Shown: positions 46,367 through 57,156 of the stretch, piece by piece
Layout of the letters: every line of letters begins with the position of its first letter
Position numbering within the stretch: the stretch's first letter is position 1
NCBI GenBank assembly: GCA_002749535.1
Contig: MZZL01000384.1
Location: 131,410 to 195,409, forward strand
Origin: Apophysomyces variabilis
Taxonomy: Eukaryota > Mucoromycota > Mucoromycetes > Mucorales > Mucoraceae
Length of the DNA stretch: 64,000 bases
Direction: 5' to 3'
Program-made: the position numbers and the translations under genes
The notes under the pieces: model-generated
The model's database searches: none
Told to the model about the DNA's origin: nothing
What the model saw: the letters and a program-made list of their open reading frames with translations, nothing else

Positions 46367-49300
46367 ATGCCATCAGTAACAAAAGATAATAGCATTATTG
46401 ACCATGCTAACGAGAAGAACACGCTCGGAAGAAGCCATGCTCACATTCAGCACCATTCACTGTACGATGATGACACAGATGACTACCAACATTACCAAGC
46501 TGGAGATGAACACGGCTATGAGGACGATGAAGACCTTCCAGAAGATGATGAATCTGTCCTGAGCATACCTGATCCCAACATCAATTTTGACCTAGTAAGC
46601 GATCCCTTTTCTGTACCTTCCACAACTGCCAGCCAGCATTTACTAAAACGTACAGGTTTATGCGTTACACACCTTTGCAGCTAGCGTAGACGGCCAGACT
46701 ACGGTTGTCAAAGGAGATGCCTTAACCTTGCTTGATGACACCAATTCGTATTGGTGGCTTGTCAAGGTATTGAAGACCTCGGAAATAGGCTACATTCCCG
46801 CCGAAAACATTGAGGTGATCTATCCATGGCGTCGACCACATCTAATATATTTTGTAGACACCATACGAACGATTAGCGCGGTTAAACTCGCATAGAAACA
46901 TTGAGGTGAGTATAAAAATTACGTGAGAAACAACAACTGAAGAAACCCTAAGCTGACACGGCGAGATATCCAAGATGCATTCCCTGCACCACCATCAAAC
47001 AAATCTTCCAGTACCAAAAAGGTTACTCTAGCCAAAGGGGTAAAATTTCAGGCACAGGTCATCATTGGATCGAGCGATGACGAAGATTTTGAAGAGGAAT
47101 ATGAAGAATGGCACGAGAATATGCTTTCTTCTGAATCAAATTCTGAAGGAGGAAGTTCATATGATGATGATGACGATTATGAATACATGGATGATAAGGA
47201 CATGTACGCGGCAGACAATTACCATGACGGTGTTTCAGAAGCGGACACATACAAACCAGGTTATCAACAACAGAAACAATCGTTCTATCAACAGCCCCAA
47301 CAACATCAACAGTACCATTTTCAGCAACAGCAATCAGAATCACAACCACGACCTGAACCTGAACCCCAGCAGCAGCCAGAGCTACAGTTACATTCTCAGC
47401 CACAGCCGCAGCAATTGCAACAATCACAGTCGTCGCAGCAAAAGTACCAACTTACGACCCAAAGCGGTAGAAGCAATGAAAACGAAACCAATTTAGACGA
47501 GACATTAACAGAAAACAAAAACGCAAGAAATCTCGCGTTCAGAGATACGCTAGATCTTGAGCAAACGGAGACTATAAAGATTTCTCTCACTCCATCTATT
47601 GCAAGAGGTTCAGAAGATAGTGCATATCACGATAGCGAAGCAGCGAAGCTAAAGAAGCAATCAAAATTTGAACGCCTTCTAAACAATGACACTAATACTC
47701 AACCAACACGTCATAGCAAGGAGAAGGAGAAGAAAGAGAAATCAGGAATTAGGAAATTTTTCTCTCGTAACAAGGATAGCAAGGACAAAAAGAAGAAGTC
47801 CGCTGATAAGGACAGCATTTCTGAGACGGCATCTTTCAGTTCACAATCTACAGGATACTCTGAGAGGGAACGTGCCGGCAGTATCGAATCTATGCAGCGA
47901 GAAGATCCTCAGCCTGCAATGCTAAAAATATTCGCTGGAAATATTCTTTTCGGAGCTGAGTACAAAGTTGCCCATGCCTATGAGTCTACAACCGCAGCAG
48001 AATTGATCCAGCAAGCAACTGAATCATTCGACATTGAGGGCTATCATGGAGTTGCTGATAAACATCAAGACTATTATCTCACGGTCAAGGGTATCGACGG
48101 TGATGTGTATACGCTTGTTCCCTCCGACAAGCCACTTGCTATTTACCATTCATTAACCACACATTTAAACACACCGATGCCATCTCTCAAAAAGGCCCGC
48201 CGTATTTCCCAATTAATGTCTACTACGGAAGCTACCCATATGGGTGGTCCTAAAAACGATGTCAGCGAGACAGAAGAGGTCCGATTCTATTTACATAGCA
48301 AAGCTAGACGAATCGACGAAAAGGATGGCCAGGTCTCTATCAAGGCCTCTCTGTTCGCTACTGAAGTAGATGGGGCTACCAGTATTTTAAAATCCGATCA
48401 ATCTCGAGCTGACAAGATGGTCTATGTTGCCCCTAATGCTCTCATAAGCGATGTAACCAATCTCCTTCTCCAGAAATTCCATGTCTTAAACGGAGTCGTT
48501 GATGGTGTGGATGTGGATGAAAAAATCAGATCGTTACGCCTGCAAGGCACGGAAGTGGACGCAGTGAAATATCGACTCACAGTTAGTCGTCAAGGACAAG
48601 GTAAAGCAGCAATACTGTCGTTGTGATATTGTCTTACCATCTTTAAATTAGAATATTTGCTTTCTCCAACCGCTCCTATCAGCAGTGCATTTGGTGACGA
48701 TCAGCCACCAGTGCATTACCGCCGTAGCAGTAATCCAGACAGATCATCAGTCACCTCCACGTCTTCAACCATTCTCGCGCCTCGTCCCGAAGAAACCTTC
48801 TTCATTCTGCGACGCTCACATCAAGCTGAAAACGGGTATGCAAATATGAACAATCGCCCCGGTAAGAAACATTGTTCTAGTGTTAGCATGCTTTGCCTCA
48901 TAGATATCTATCACAGTACGACCGCATCGACCTACTCGTCAGAACACACCTATGCCGAGACGCGAACCAATTCCACGGGATATAACGCCCAGTCAGCCTA
49001 TACCGCAAGTGCATCCTTTGGAAAATCAAAATCGGGCGATGTCTGCTAGTCCAGTAGATACTATGGTTCTTGATCCAGCTGCGCCTTCATCAACTGCGCC
49101 CAACATTTCAAATGAACCAGAGGAAGCAAAAGAGATGCTGCTGAAGTTGGATGAAGCTTTGGATCATCTTGAGCATACACGTAATTCTAACGAGCCACTC
49201 ACGGAAGCTATTACGAACCAGATGACGGTTACCGAACCAGCCGTGGAAGGTCCAGGTCCGAGAAAAAATCGTAACGGTGCTGCAGTGGAGTCCATGCTCT

Positions 49301-49565
49301 TCTGTGACGATTTCGGGATGGAGGAATTGATGGTTATGATCCGAGGTGCTGCGCGCTTAGAAGATGAGTCACTTAAATCAAAACAAATGGCGATTCGAAG
49401 CGAGATCAATGAAATATATAAAGAGAGTCAGATGCGTCTAGACCAAGTTGAAAAGGTAAAACCCCAAAGAGAAAGAATAGGAAAAATTTCAATGTAAGAA
49501 TTAATCATATTTTGCTACAGGAACTGGATAGATTGATGTTAGATGCTGTGCGTGTCTATTTCTAA
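46367..49565 (+). CDS. Tea4/Bud14-like SH3 cell-polarity protein
   Basis: Seven exons (46367-46594, 46656-46814, 46858-46905, 46953-48600, 48652-48861, 48917-49455, 49521-49565) encode 958 residues. An acidic N-terminus leads to an SH3 domain (about 77-133) with VYALHTFAAS, LLDDTNSYWWLVKV and IGYIPAENIETP. The characteristic Tea4/Bud14 extension ERLARLNSHRNIE follows. Then come a Gln/acidic stretch, a Lys-rich patch, and a Ras-association-like region (about 467-690, from MLKIFAGNILFGAEYKVAHA). The helical C-terminus has DDFGMEELMVMIRGAARLED. Tea4/Bud14 proteins mark cell tips, recruit type 1 phosphatase and formins, and steer polarised growth. The exon at 48917 was chosen over a nearer acceptor because only this one keeps the long downstream frame. 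Confidence 0.85.
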
Positions 49566-49746
49566 TCCTATAGAAGAAACCTTTTTTTTTCCCTATTTTC
49601 TTTTATATACCCTTAGCTTTTTTGATTTTGTTCCTTCAAAACATGCAAGCTCATTAACAGCAGTAGAATGAAGTATATGCAAAATAACTGGATTGATAAA
49701 TTTGAAGATCTTTTTTCCCTTTGCTGGAGTTTTTATAATAACTCTT

Positions 49747-50728
49747 TTAAAGAATGACACGTCGAGAAATAAGCAGAAAAGTGATTATAAAAACCCATAG
49801 AAAAAGGAAGGAGGGAACATACAGCGCATTTGACGCGGAAGGTTCAAAAATCCCAATTTGCCCCAATTGTTCCAAGTCGCTTCCAGAGGGTAAATTCAAT
49901 ATGGCTACTGATGGTTTCGAAGGGGGTGCAGACGATTGTTGCTCTACGAGTGGAGGTTGTTTGTCGGGAGGCAGATAAATAACGGGGACAGTTGGAGGTT
50001 GTGGTCGTGGTGCTGCTGGCGGTGGTTTTATTTCGGTGGTTGATGTGGGTTCGGCTAGGGGCAGTTGCACTGTTGCTGGCGGCGTTGTCTTGATAGTAGC
50101 AGTAGTGGTAGGACTAACAAGAAGAGAGGGTTGTGGCGCTTTCGCAACTCCTATAGGTTTATTCGTTGGTGCTGGTTGCTGTTGTAGGGATTGCTGTACA
50201 ATGGTGGTCCCAGCTAAGGATAGCAAAGAGGCGTGCAGAGTAGACAAATCGGGTTTAGTGTCTAATCATCCCATCGTGCAATGCTATTGTACCTTCATAT
50301 TTCGTGTCGCTAGGTAGCGGGTGGTTCTGATCCAGCTCAGGAAAAGTTCGCGTAAATATGCTGACATCTGCCTGGTTACCATGAGCATCGGTAGCCCAGC
50401 CTAACCTCGGATCCATGGGGAATTTCTCTTTGTTGCCGGGATAGGGTAGTCCATCGCTACCATGGACCCGTGGAAGAGGTTGCTTCAGTTTATCATGCTC
50501 ATAAGGAAAAACAGTAGCACACGCTGGATCATTCGATATACTGCATCCATCCGCTGAACCTTTTACGAAAGTTCGATCAAGGTCCGTATCCTTAAGATGT
50601 CGTCCTTTCTCCTCTTCCCAAGCTATACGTTGCTGTTCTTTCTGAGAATAAGGCTGATCCGAATGTTTCCACCACTGCAAAAGCTTTGGATCGGGATTCA
50701 GTGCAGCTGGCCATTTAATGTTTGACAT
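49747..50728 (-). CDS. Unknown proline-rich protein with hydrophobic tail
   Basis: Two exons (50728-50293, 50213-49747) joined in phase across a 79-nt intron encode 300 residues. The N-terminal half is hydrophilic with several Trp and Pro (IKWPAALNPDPKLLQWWKHS, DPRLGWATDAHGNQ). The middle is Pro/Thr-rich with PPAAPRPQPPTVPVIYLPP. The last 20 or so residues are hydrophobic (FLFLWVFIITFLLI) followed by SRRVIL, which could be a tail anchor. Another GT just before this tail (GTATGTTCC) could start an intron, in which case the hydrophobic end is not real. No family is recognised. The gene converges with the SH3 gene, 181 bases between stops. Confidence 0.65.
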
Positions 50729-50877
50729 GAGAAGAGTAAAACAAAAAAAAGGTTTAGCATTCCTCGTTAGATTTTTTTTTGTAGTTTACGGGCAGTTTCA
50801 AAATCATTCCTTTGTCCGTTTTGTCAATTTTAAGGCAAACATCAAAGTACGTGTAAAGGGCTTGGATAACCGTTCAC

Positions 50878-51075
50878 TTATTCCATTATTAACATGGGTG
50901 AATTAAAACCTTGTATCTGGCGCATCATACAGTCAGTCTTCTTTTCTTTACTAAGTAACAGCAATGAATAAGCAGTCCACTTTGCTAGAAACAAAAATCC
51001 TGCACAATAAATGGCATCAGGTGAAACCACTTTTGCCGATAATTGATAGACAGTTTTTCCCCCTTTGGCATTCAT
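50878..51075 (-). CDS. Possible 65-aa membrane microprotein
   Basis: An ATG-initiated frame encodes MNAKGGKTVYQLSAKVV, then a hydrophobic stretch (AIYCAGFLFLAKWTAYSLLL) and a Lys-rich tail. The layout of a small protein with one membrane helix after a GGK start recalls small ATP-synthase-associated subunits. Identity cannot be shown, and it may be a chance ORF. Confidence 0.3.
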   Translation of the reverse strand: MNAKGGKTVYQLSAKVVSPDAIYCAGFLFLAKWTAYSLLLLSKEKKTDCMMRQIQGFNSPMLIME

Positions 51076-51946
51076 AGGTTAAAGATATGTATTACAACTG
51101 TTATATTCAGCTGACTTTTTTTTTCTGAGCAAGGGATTTCGTATTTCCGTCATGCTTTTCCTTTAAAGAGAAAAAGTTGATCTTATTTTATTGAATTTAT
51201 TTATTCCGATGTTAGCAGTAAAGGAAAAAGTACCAAACAAGGAATCCATGTCATTCGCATGACAACAGCGAATTGATTCCTTTGGCTAGAGAAGTCAATG
51301 GTTGAATAGATCCCTGTTAAAGCAAATATAATACTGCTTTTGTCCGAATGCCTTTCCACCCAATATATCTGGCTTGTTCCTGGTTACCATCCTGCCGATT
51401 TCTTTTTCTTTGATTGTCTTCAAATTTAAATGGACTGTTGTACACAACTTCCGAAATCTTCCTTTTACGGTCGCACAGCGTCAACTGCCGAAACCGGAAC
51501 GAAAGTGCTCTCGTAAAACTATCGCAACCGTTCATGCACGGATCTTCTTAACATGTGATTGAAAATCGTTTTGACGTAATAACTTCTGTAATTCTTGTCA
51601 TGCTAAAGAGGTAACAGCATAGACGTCTCTTTTGTGTTGTTTGCAATTAATTGAAAAATGAACTATTGTTTTTCAATCGTCATTCCGGCCTATCTATGAT
51701 CGTAAAATCTTGATATTAAGAGAGAATTAAAAGGAAAGGAAAAACAGGTAGCTGTAAAAGGAGAATGTAAATCGAACGCTATGGCAAAATGTGATGATGA
51801 ACAAAGCAGATCTCGATGAACCCAAAACCACGAAAAACGTGGCCTGTCGGAGTAAGGACGGCAAACTACCTTGTTTGGTGCGATGACGACCAGCATGTGA
51901 TAATCGTGCGACCACGAAACACCATCAGCGAAAGCTAGTTTAAACA
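51076..51946. other. Intergenic with short unassigned frames
   Basis: A minus-strand frame (about 51535-51317) with a basic segment (CDRKRKISEVV) has no clear start or partner exon. Nothing else is recognised. Confidence 0.4.
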
Positions 51947-51953
51947 TATATAA
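51947..51953 (+). promoter_or_regulatory. TATA box for the GPI-protein gene
   Basis: TATATAA lies 80 bases before the start codon. A CTTCTCTTCTCTTCTC pyrimidine block directly before the ATG marks a likely transcription start zone. Confidence 0.6.
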
Positions 51954-52026
51954 GAAGTCAAACCGTAGCGAAGACCCTCAATCACACAGACACATTATAG
52001 TAGCTTCTCTTCTCTTCTCTTTTATC

Positions 52027-52706
52027 ATGCAATCCCTTAATATCTTCCTCCTTTTTTGTATTCTCATCCAAACTGTGGTCTTCGGTGCCCCAGTAGAAAA
52101 AGAACTGTCCATACAATTACCCAAGACAAATGACACTTTGCTTGTGGGCCAAAGGTAAAATAGCTACCAGATTATTCATATATAATCCAATGAGACTAAC
52201 GCGCAAACCTTCCCTTTTCTCTTTCAGTGCGGAAATAGCCTGGACCAGTCCAGATAACGCCCCTATCAACATTGACATTGCCTCAGCAGATAACCAAGTC
52301 CAGATCCCTATTGCACAAGAGATCAGCAGCGGTCTAGGCTCCTACCTTTGGAAGGTTCCGGCTGGTCTTGCTAATCAGTCTACCGAATGGAAGATCACGA
52401 TCCAGCACGGTGACCAACTGTACGTCTTTCTACGATGCATTTAGAATCATTGTTACTCATTTATTCTCTTCGTTTTTTCTCTCCTTCAGATCCACATCAG
52501 GTGCCTTTTTCATCTCAACACGTGCACCCATTGTGTTAGCACCGTCAACTAGTGTCGCTCAAGCTATGGCTGGCACTACAGCTACAGCCAGTATCAGCAT
52601 TGCTTCCTCACCGGGTGGTAATCACGACAACGCCGCTTCATCCTTGTCTTCTTTGACCTTCTTGAGTTTGGGCGTCACGGCTGCCTTGTCCTATCACTTC
52701 CTCTAA
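52027..52706 (+). CDS. GPI-anchored Ser/Thr-rich wall protein, Kre9/Knh1-type domain
   Basis: Three exons (52027-52154, 52228-52419, 52490-52706) encode 178 residues. A signal peptide (about 1-20, MQSLNIFLLFCILIQTVVFG) precedes a single immunoglobulin-like Kre9/Knh1 N-terminal domain. This has the usual order: a Pro-x-x-x-Asp start (QLPKTNDTLLVGQSAEIAW), SGLGSYLWKVPAGL, WKITI and a SGAFFIS end. A Ser/Thr/Ala-rich stalk follows. The hydrophobic C-terminus (LSSLTFLSLGVTAALSYHFL) after small residues (NAASS) fits a GPI signal. These proteins sit at the plasma membrane or wall and are linked to beta-glucan assembly in yeast; the exact role is inferred. Confidence 0.9.
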
Positions 52707-53880
52707 ACGGCCAAAACGAGAACAGGACTCGTGTTATTATTCTCTTTTCTTTACTGGCATCATTTCTTTTTATCTTTTCACATTGTGACATTAATCATTG
52801 TAAACAAAATCCTCAAAATCTTAGAAACTTATTCCTCCAATATGTTTATATTAGAGTGGTATACCTTTAGACGAATTCTTCAATTACTTATTTTACCTAC
52901 TTTGCATTTACTGTCCACTCAATAAACTTGTACGCTATACTCTAAAAAAGTTGCACTTGGGCACCTGCTTCATGCCATAAGGGCTGCAGGGTAAAAGATA
53001 GGAAAAGCAACAAACTTGATTAATTTATAGATAACAGACTGAAGTTTAAAAATATATATGCAAACCGAGGACAAACTAAACCTAGTTGGCTCCCATCTAA
53101 GTAATTCTTATCGTTAAAGATGAAGGTCGCGATTCCAGATGATTCTCAACAACCTGTGAGACCGTCTTCCTTGAACGTACTTTATTTCCAAAAATCAAAG
53201 TCGCATCTAGCAAATTCATTTGGCGCATTTTGGAAACTGGGCTTGACGCTAACAAATTACATTAATTGTCGTGTGATAAGAGTTGAAATTGACCACTTTT
53301 ATATACCTGTCATAAAACTGACAACGCCATACCTATCTACCCGCCAAGTGGATACCAGATTATATATAAATTTCATTCATTGCGACATGTAAATCCACTG
53401 GACTGCGACTTGGATTTGCGTAGTTTGCGAAATTATTTTTGGGAAATACCGAGAGGGCAATCAACAATATGACGACATGCAGAAAACGCGTAAAATAATA
53501 CATGTACGCCATTGCTGCATAAAGCAAGGTTTGTCTATAGTATTAAAATCAGAAAAAGAAATTGCTTTGTATGCATAACATAGATTTCGCAAGCGAGGCA
53601 CACTTCTTCTATTGTTGACTGAAAAGCGTCCTCGGTCACAGTACATTGGACCTATTCAGCAGTGCAAAATATTTTGGAAAAAAGAAACGCAAAAGACGTC
53701 TAGAAACGTACAATAACTCTTTTCTGTAGAAATGGAATGGTTATTTCGTTGGCTTCCTGTTTCATTATCTGTCTCTTTTCTCGTTGGTTTGATAAATAAG
53801 TGATTATTCGCCAAATAAAAAAAATTAGATGTAATAATTGGTGTGTATTGTCACGTTTCGTTTGTTTGATACTGTTACCG
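52707..53880. other. Intergenic between GPI protein and zinc-cluster factor
   Basis: AT-rich sequence. A 90-codon plus frame from 53120 has no domain and no partner exons. Nothing is supported. Confidence 0.5.
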
Positions 53881-56562
53881 CTATTGTTGTGCCGGTTGTT
53901 GCTGTTGCTGTTCATGACGATGATGAGCATGTTGCGAATCGTTTTCTTCATGTGACCAAGCGTTGGGATCAAACATTGGATCATCCATAATTGGGGTGTA
54001 GATAAAATCTGCAAACCGGAATAATTCATTCATGGATATGTCTGTGGGAGTTGACCCATCCAATGCTGAATGTATCGAGGGTGTGCCAGGTAGTACCATT
54101 GATCCTTTTAACCAATCAAAATCGCTCGCATCGATGGTCGGTTGCTGTGGTTGCTGTAGCTGTTGTTGCATAGGCAAGGATACCGGTGCTTGCTGTTGCT
54201 GCTGTTGTTGTTGAGGATGCGACATGGACATTGCTATCGGTTGTTGTTGTTGTTGTTGGAGCGAAGAGAAATCCAGTGAGGTAGGCGGTAGAACAGGTGG
54301 TTGTTCTTCATCATCCACTGCCTCCTCTGTTTGCTCTTTTTCTTCTTCTTCTTCCTCCTGTGTCTCGCGCTTGATTCTTCGAATTAAGGCTCGCACGTAC
54401 TTGTGGTGTCGAACAGGAGACCGAGTTAAGACAGCAGCAATGCGATGCATCTGGTTCTTAGCTCGCTCGCACACAGCAAGCTTCTGGCTTCGTAATTGAT
54501 TGCTATAGACAACAGAGGCCATCACTAGAGTATCCAAGGTAAAATGGCACCATGGTTGTTGCAGCTGTGCCCAACATTCGAGTATCTCAGTAATCGCATC
54601 TGCCGCTTCCAGACAGATCCGCTGTGAAAGCAAAGCAATAGCCGAGGCATGCTCGTCAGGATGAGGGAGAAATATGGAATAGAGTTGACAGGTCTGGAAG
54701 TGGTATTCAAAGTTCAGCTTCAAGCAGGCCTGTTCGCGGAAGGAAGTACTGTGCCACTCCCTTTGGGAATGATAATGGAAATACGGCGGTAATTCGGCAT
54801 ACCAATCTTTCAAGCTTTTTTCCAGGGCCGAGACAGAGGATAATAGCGGATCACGGACGGAAATGCTAGCCTGGATACGTCTGTAGATCTGGTTGATTTT
54901 GTGACGATGAAGCGTAAACTCAGTGCGAAACCGTTGCTCGCCTGTCTCATGATTCATCACACTCGGAGGTTCGGTTGTAATGGCCGTCCCGACCGGGAAC
55001 ATCATCGGCTTGTCCGAATGTGCGGAACACAATGTCTCAAGGAATTCGGCAGCAGCGAATAATCTCCGGCGTTTCTCCCGTTCAATTTCGGATGCTCTAT
55101 GCTCTTGAGCATAGTCTTTCTTCTCGTCGCTGTTACCGTTGCCGTCCTCTTCTTCCTTGTGCAAACCCAAGTCGATGCACATCCGAACGGAGAGTCCCAG
55201 GAATATGTACGCCTCGGATTCAGCTTGGCGACGACTCTTTCCAGTCTTGCCGATGCTGTAGATATACATTAATAATAATGCATGCGCAGTGTCAATGTTA
55301 GGCACTAAGAACTGTTCTTTCAACAGTCGTTTCGCCGTTTCAAAGTAATGCTCCCCCACTCGGTTGGGATCCTGTCCAGCAAACATGCCGTGGTAAATCG
55401 CGGCATGCCTAGCAGACCAAGACAGAATAGCATTGAGCAGAAGCGGATTAGCCATCTGGTTTTTATAACGATGTAAAAATTGGTCCAAATCAGGCAAAGG
55501 AAAACATAAAAAACACTGAGCATAGTGATCCAACAATCGATGTTCATCGTCCTTTTCCTGGCACAATGGCGTCAATGGTGCTGTTGTTGTTAATGCGACA
55601 GTTGATGCTGCTGTTACTGATGTCGTTGTTGTAGCAGTTGTCGATGGGTGGACCGGGGATTCCCATGCACTGTAGAGGGGAAAGGTGACGTCTTTGGATT
55701 TATAAAGCGGGTTATGCTTGACCACTACTGCGTTGACCGGTGTGGAAACGGAAGAGGAAGAAGCATGGCTAACGCTACTGCTATGTTTATAATTATTGCC
55801 GTTCTTATTATCATGGCTGCCATGGCTTCCTTCGTCCCCGCCATATTCCGATTTTGCTAAGTCTAGTGAGCATGGTATCGAAATCTGCCGGGCTTCTTCT
55901 TTTTCTTCCCCCTTCGCTAGTTGCGAAACACCAGTTAAAAGGATGTCGTATAAATCTTTTAGGGAAACAATATTGGTATCAATGCGCAACCCTTTGGGCG
56001 TCAATGAAAGTTTCCAATTTGCGTTTAATCCGGAAAATAGAACATTTGTAGCGCAAGGAGTCTCAGGGCTGTTTGCTCCAGAGGAAGCAGTTCGTTTCTT
56101 CATTTCTTCCATTATAAACTCTGTATGACCTCGTATGGTATTCATTCCGTTTTCAATGGATTGGACTCGTTTTGATAGTGTGTTGATGGTTTGGTTGAGT
56201 TGAACTAGGTTAAAAAGATCGATCTGCGTGGAGGAACCAGTATAGGAGCATGTCGCTAAGTAACATTATCTTTAGTATCTTTTGTCCTCGCTAACAAGAT
56301 GCTGTACCTTTTGCATGTTCACAACGACGACATATTGGATGTGAAAAGTCGCACTTAACTTGCAAATGTCAATCTCACATCGATCGTTTTGCCTAATTTT
56401 TTTTGTTCTGTATATTACCTTTTTTTGTTCTACTCGTGAATAGAGTTATTTCTATAAAGCGTAGCAACCGAGAAAATGAACTAACCTACAACGTTCACAT
56501 GCCAACGTCATTCGAATGCGTTTAGGGGCAGCATGGGGGTCTTGTTCTTCTTGCGCACTCAT
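53881..56562 (-). CDS. Zn2Cys6 (zinc-cluster) fungal transcription factor
   Basis: Four exons (56562-56486, 56429-56419, 56358-56308, 56255-53881) encode 837 residues. The zinc cluster spans Cys22-Cys49. It reads CERC, RTKKVK, C, DFSHPI, CRRC, EHAKAT, C, giving canonical spacing Cys-x2-Cys-x6-Cys-x6-Cys-x2-Cys-x6-Cys. That spacing appears only if an 11-nt micro-exon (56419-56429, bounded by TAG and GTAATA) is included. A short coiled coil follows (NQTINTLSKRVQSIENG). The fungal-specific factor domain (about 285-500) contains NPLLLNAILSWSARHAAIYH and FLGLSVRMCIDLGLHKE. The C-terminus is Gln-rich with an acidic end. It should bind CGG-type sites in the nucleus; targets are unknown. Confidence 0.9.
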
Positions 56563-57156
56563 TCGTTCGTAAATCGAAAAACTAAAGAATATCAATGAAA
56601 CAAAGAGAAACGGAAAATAAAGAAAACCAAACAAATTAAAAAAGCAAAAAAAGTAGATAAATATATCTTAAATAGCTTACAAATCTCTGCATAATAAGCC
56701 GTCATGCAGACAGCAACCCATACATGAAAAAAGCCTATGGTTGTGTTCAATTCCAATAAGCACCGACTTAATCAAGATTAGCCTTTTCGATTTTATTCTT
56801 CGTACTTTGTTTCCTTGTTTATCCTTATAATGCTAAATATCTAAGTTTAACCCCTAACGAAACTTTGGTTCAGTCAAGGTTTCCTTTCTTTTTACCTTTT
56901 GTGTCTGCTAGATCGATTTAAAATCACTGACTTTTGCCCAATGGAATAATCGGTCATAGAGTTACCTGAATAAGAAAGCCCCAGCCATCTGTGCAATATT
57001 TCAGTTGAATGATGACCATTGCTGAATAGACGATCACTTCTTTGTATGGTCTATGAATCCTTCTGGCTACTGCTATTTTGCAGCAAGCGCGAAACACAAT
57101 CGTTTATTGTACAAAAAATGCCTTTTCTCCTTTTTTGGTTTTTTTTCTTCTTCCTA
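56563..57156. other. Intergenic
   Basis: AT-rich promoter side of the zinc-cluster gene and 3' flank of the WD40 gene. No gene is supported. Confidence 0.5.
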
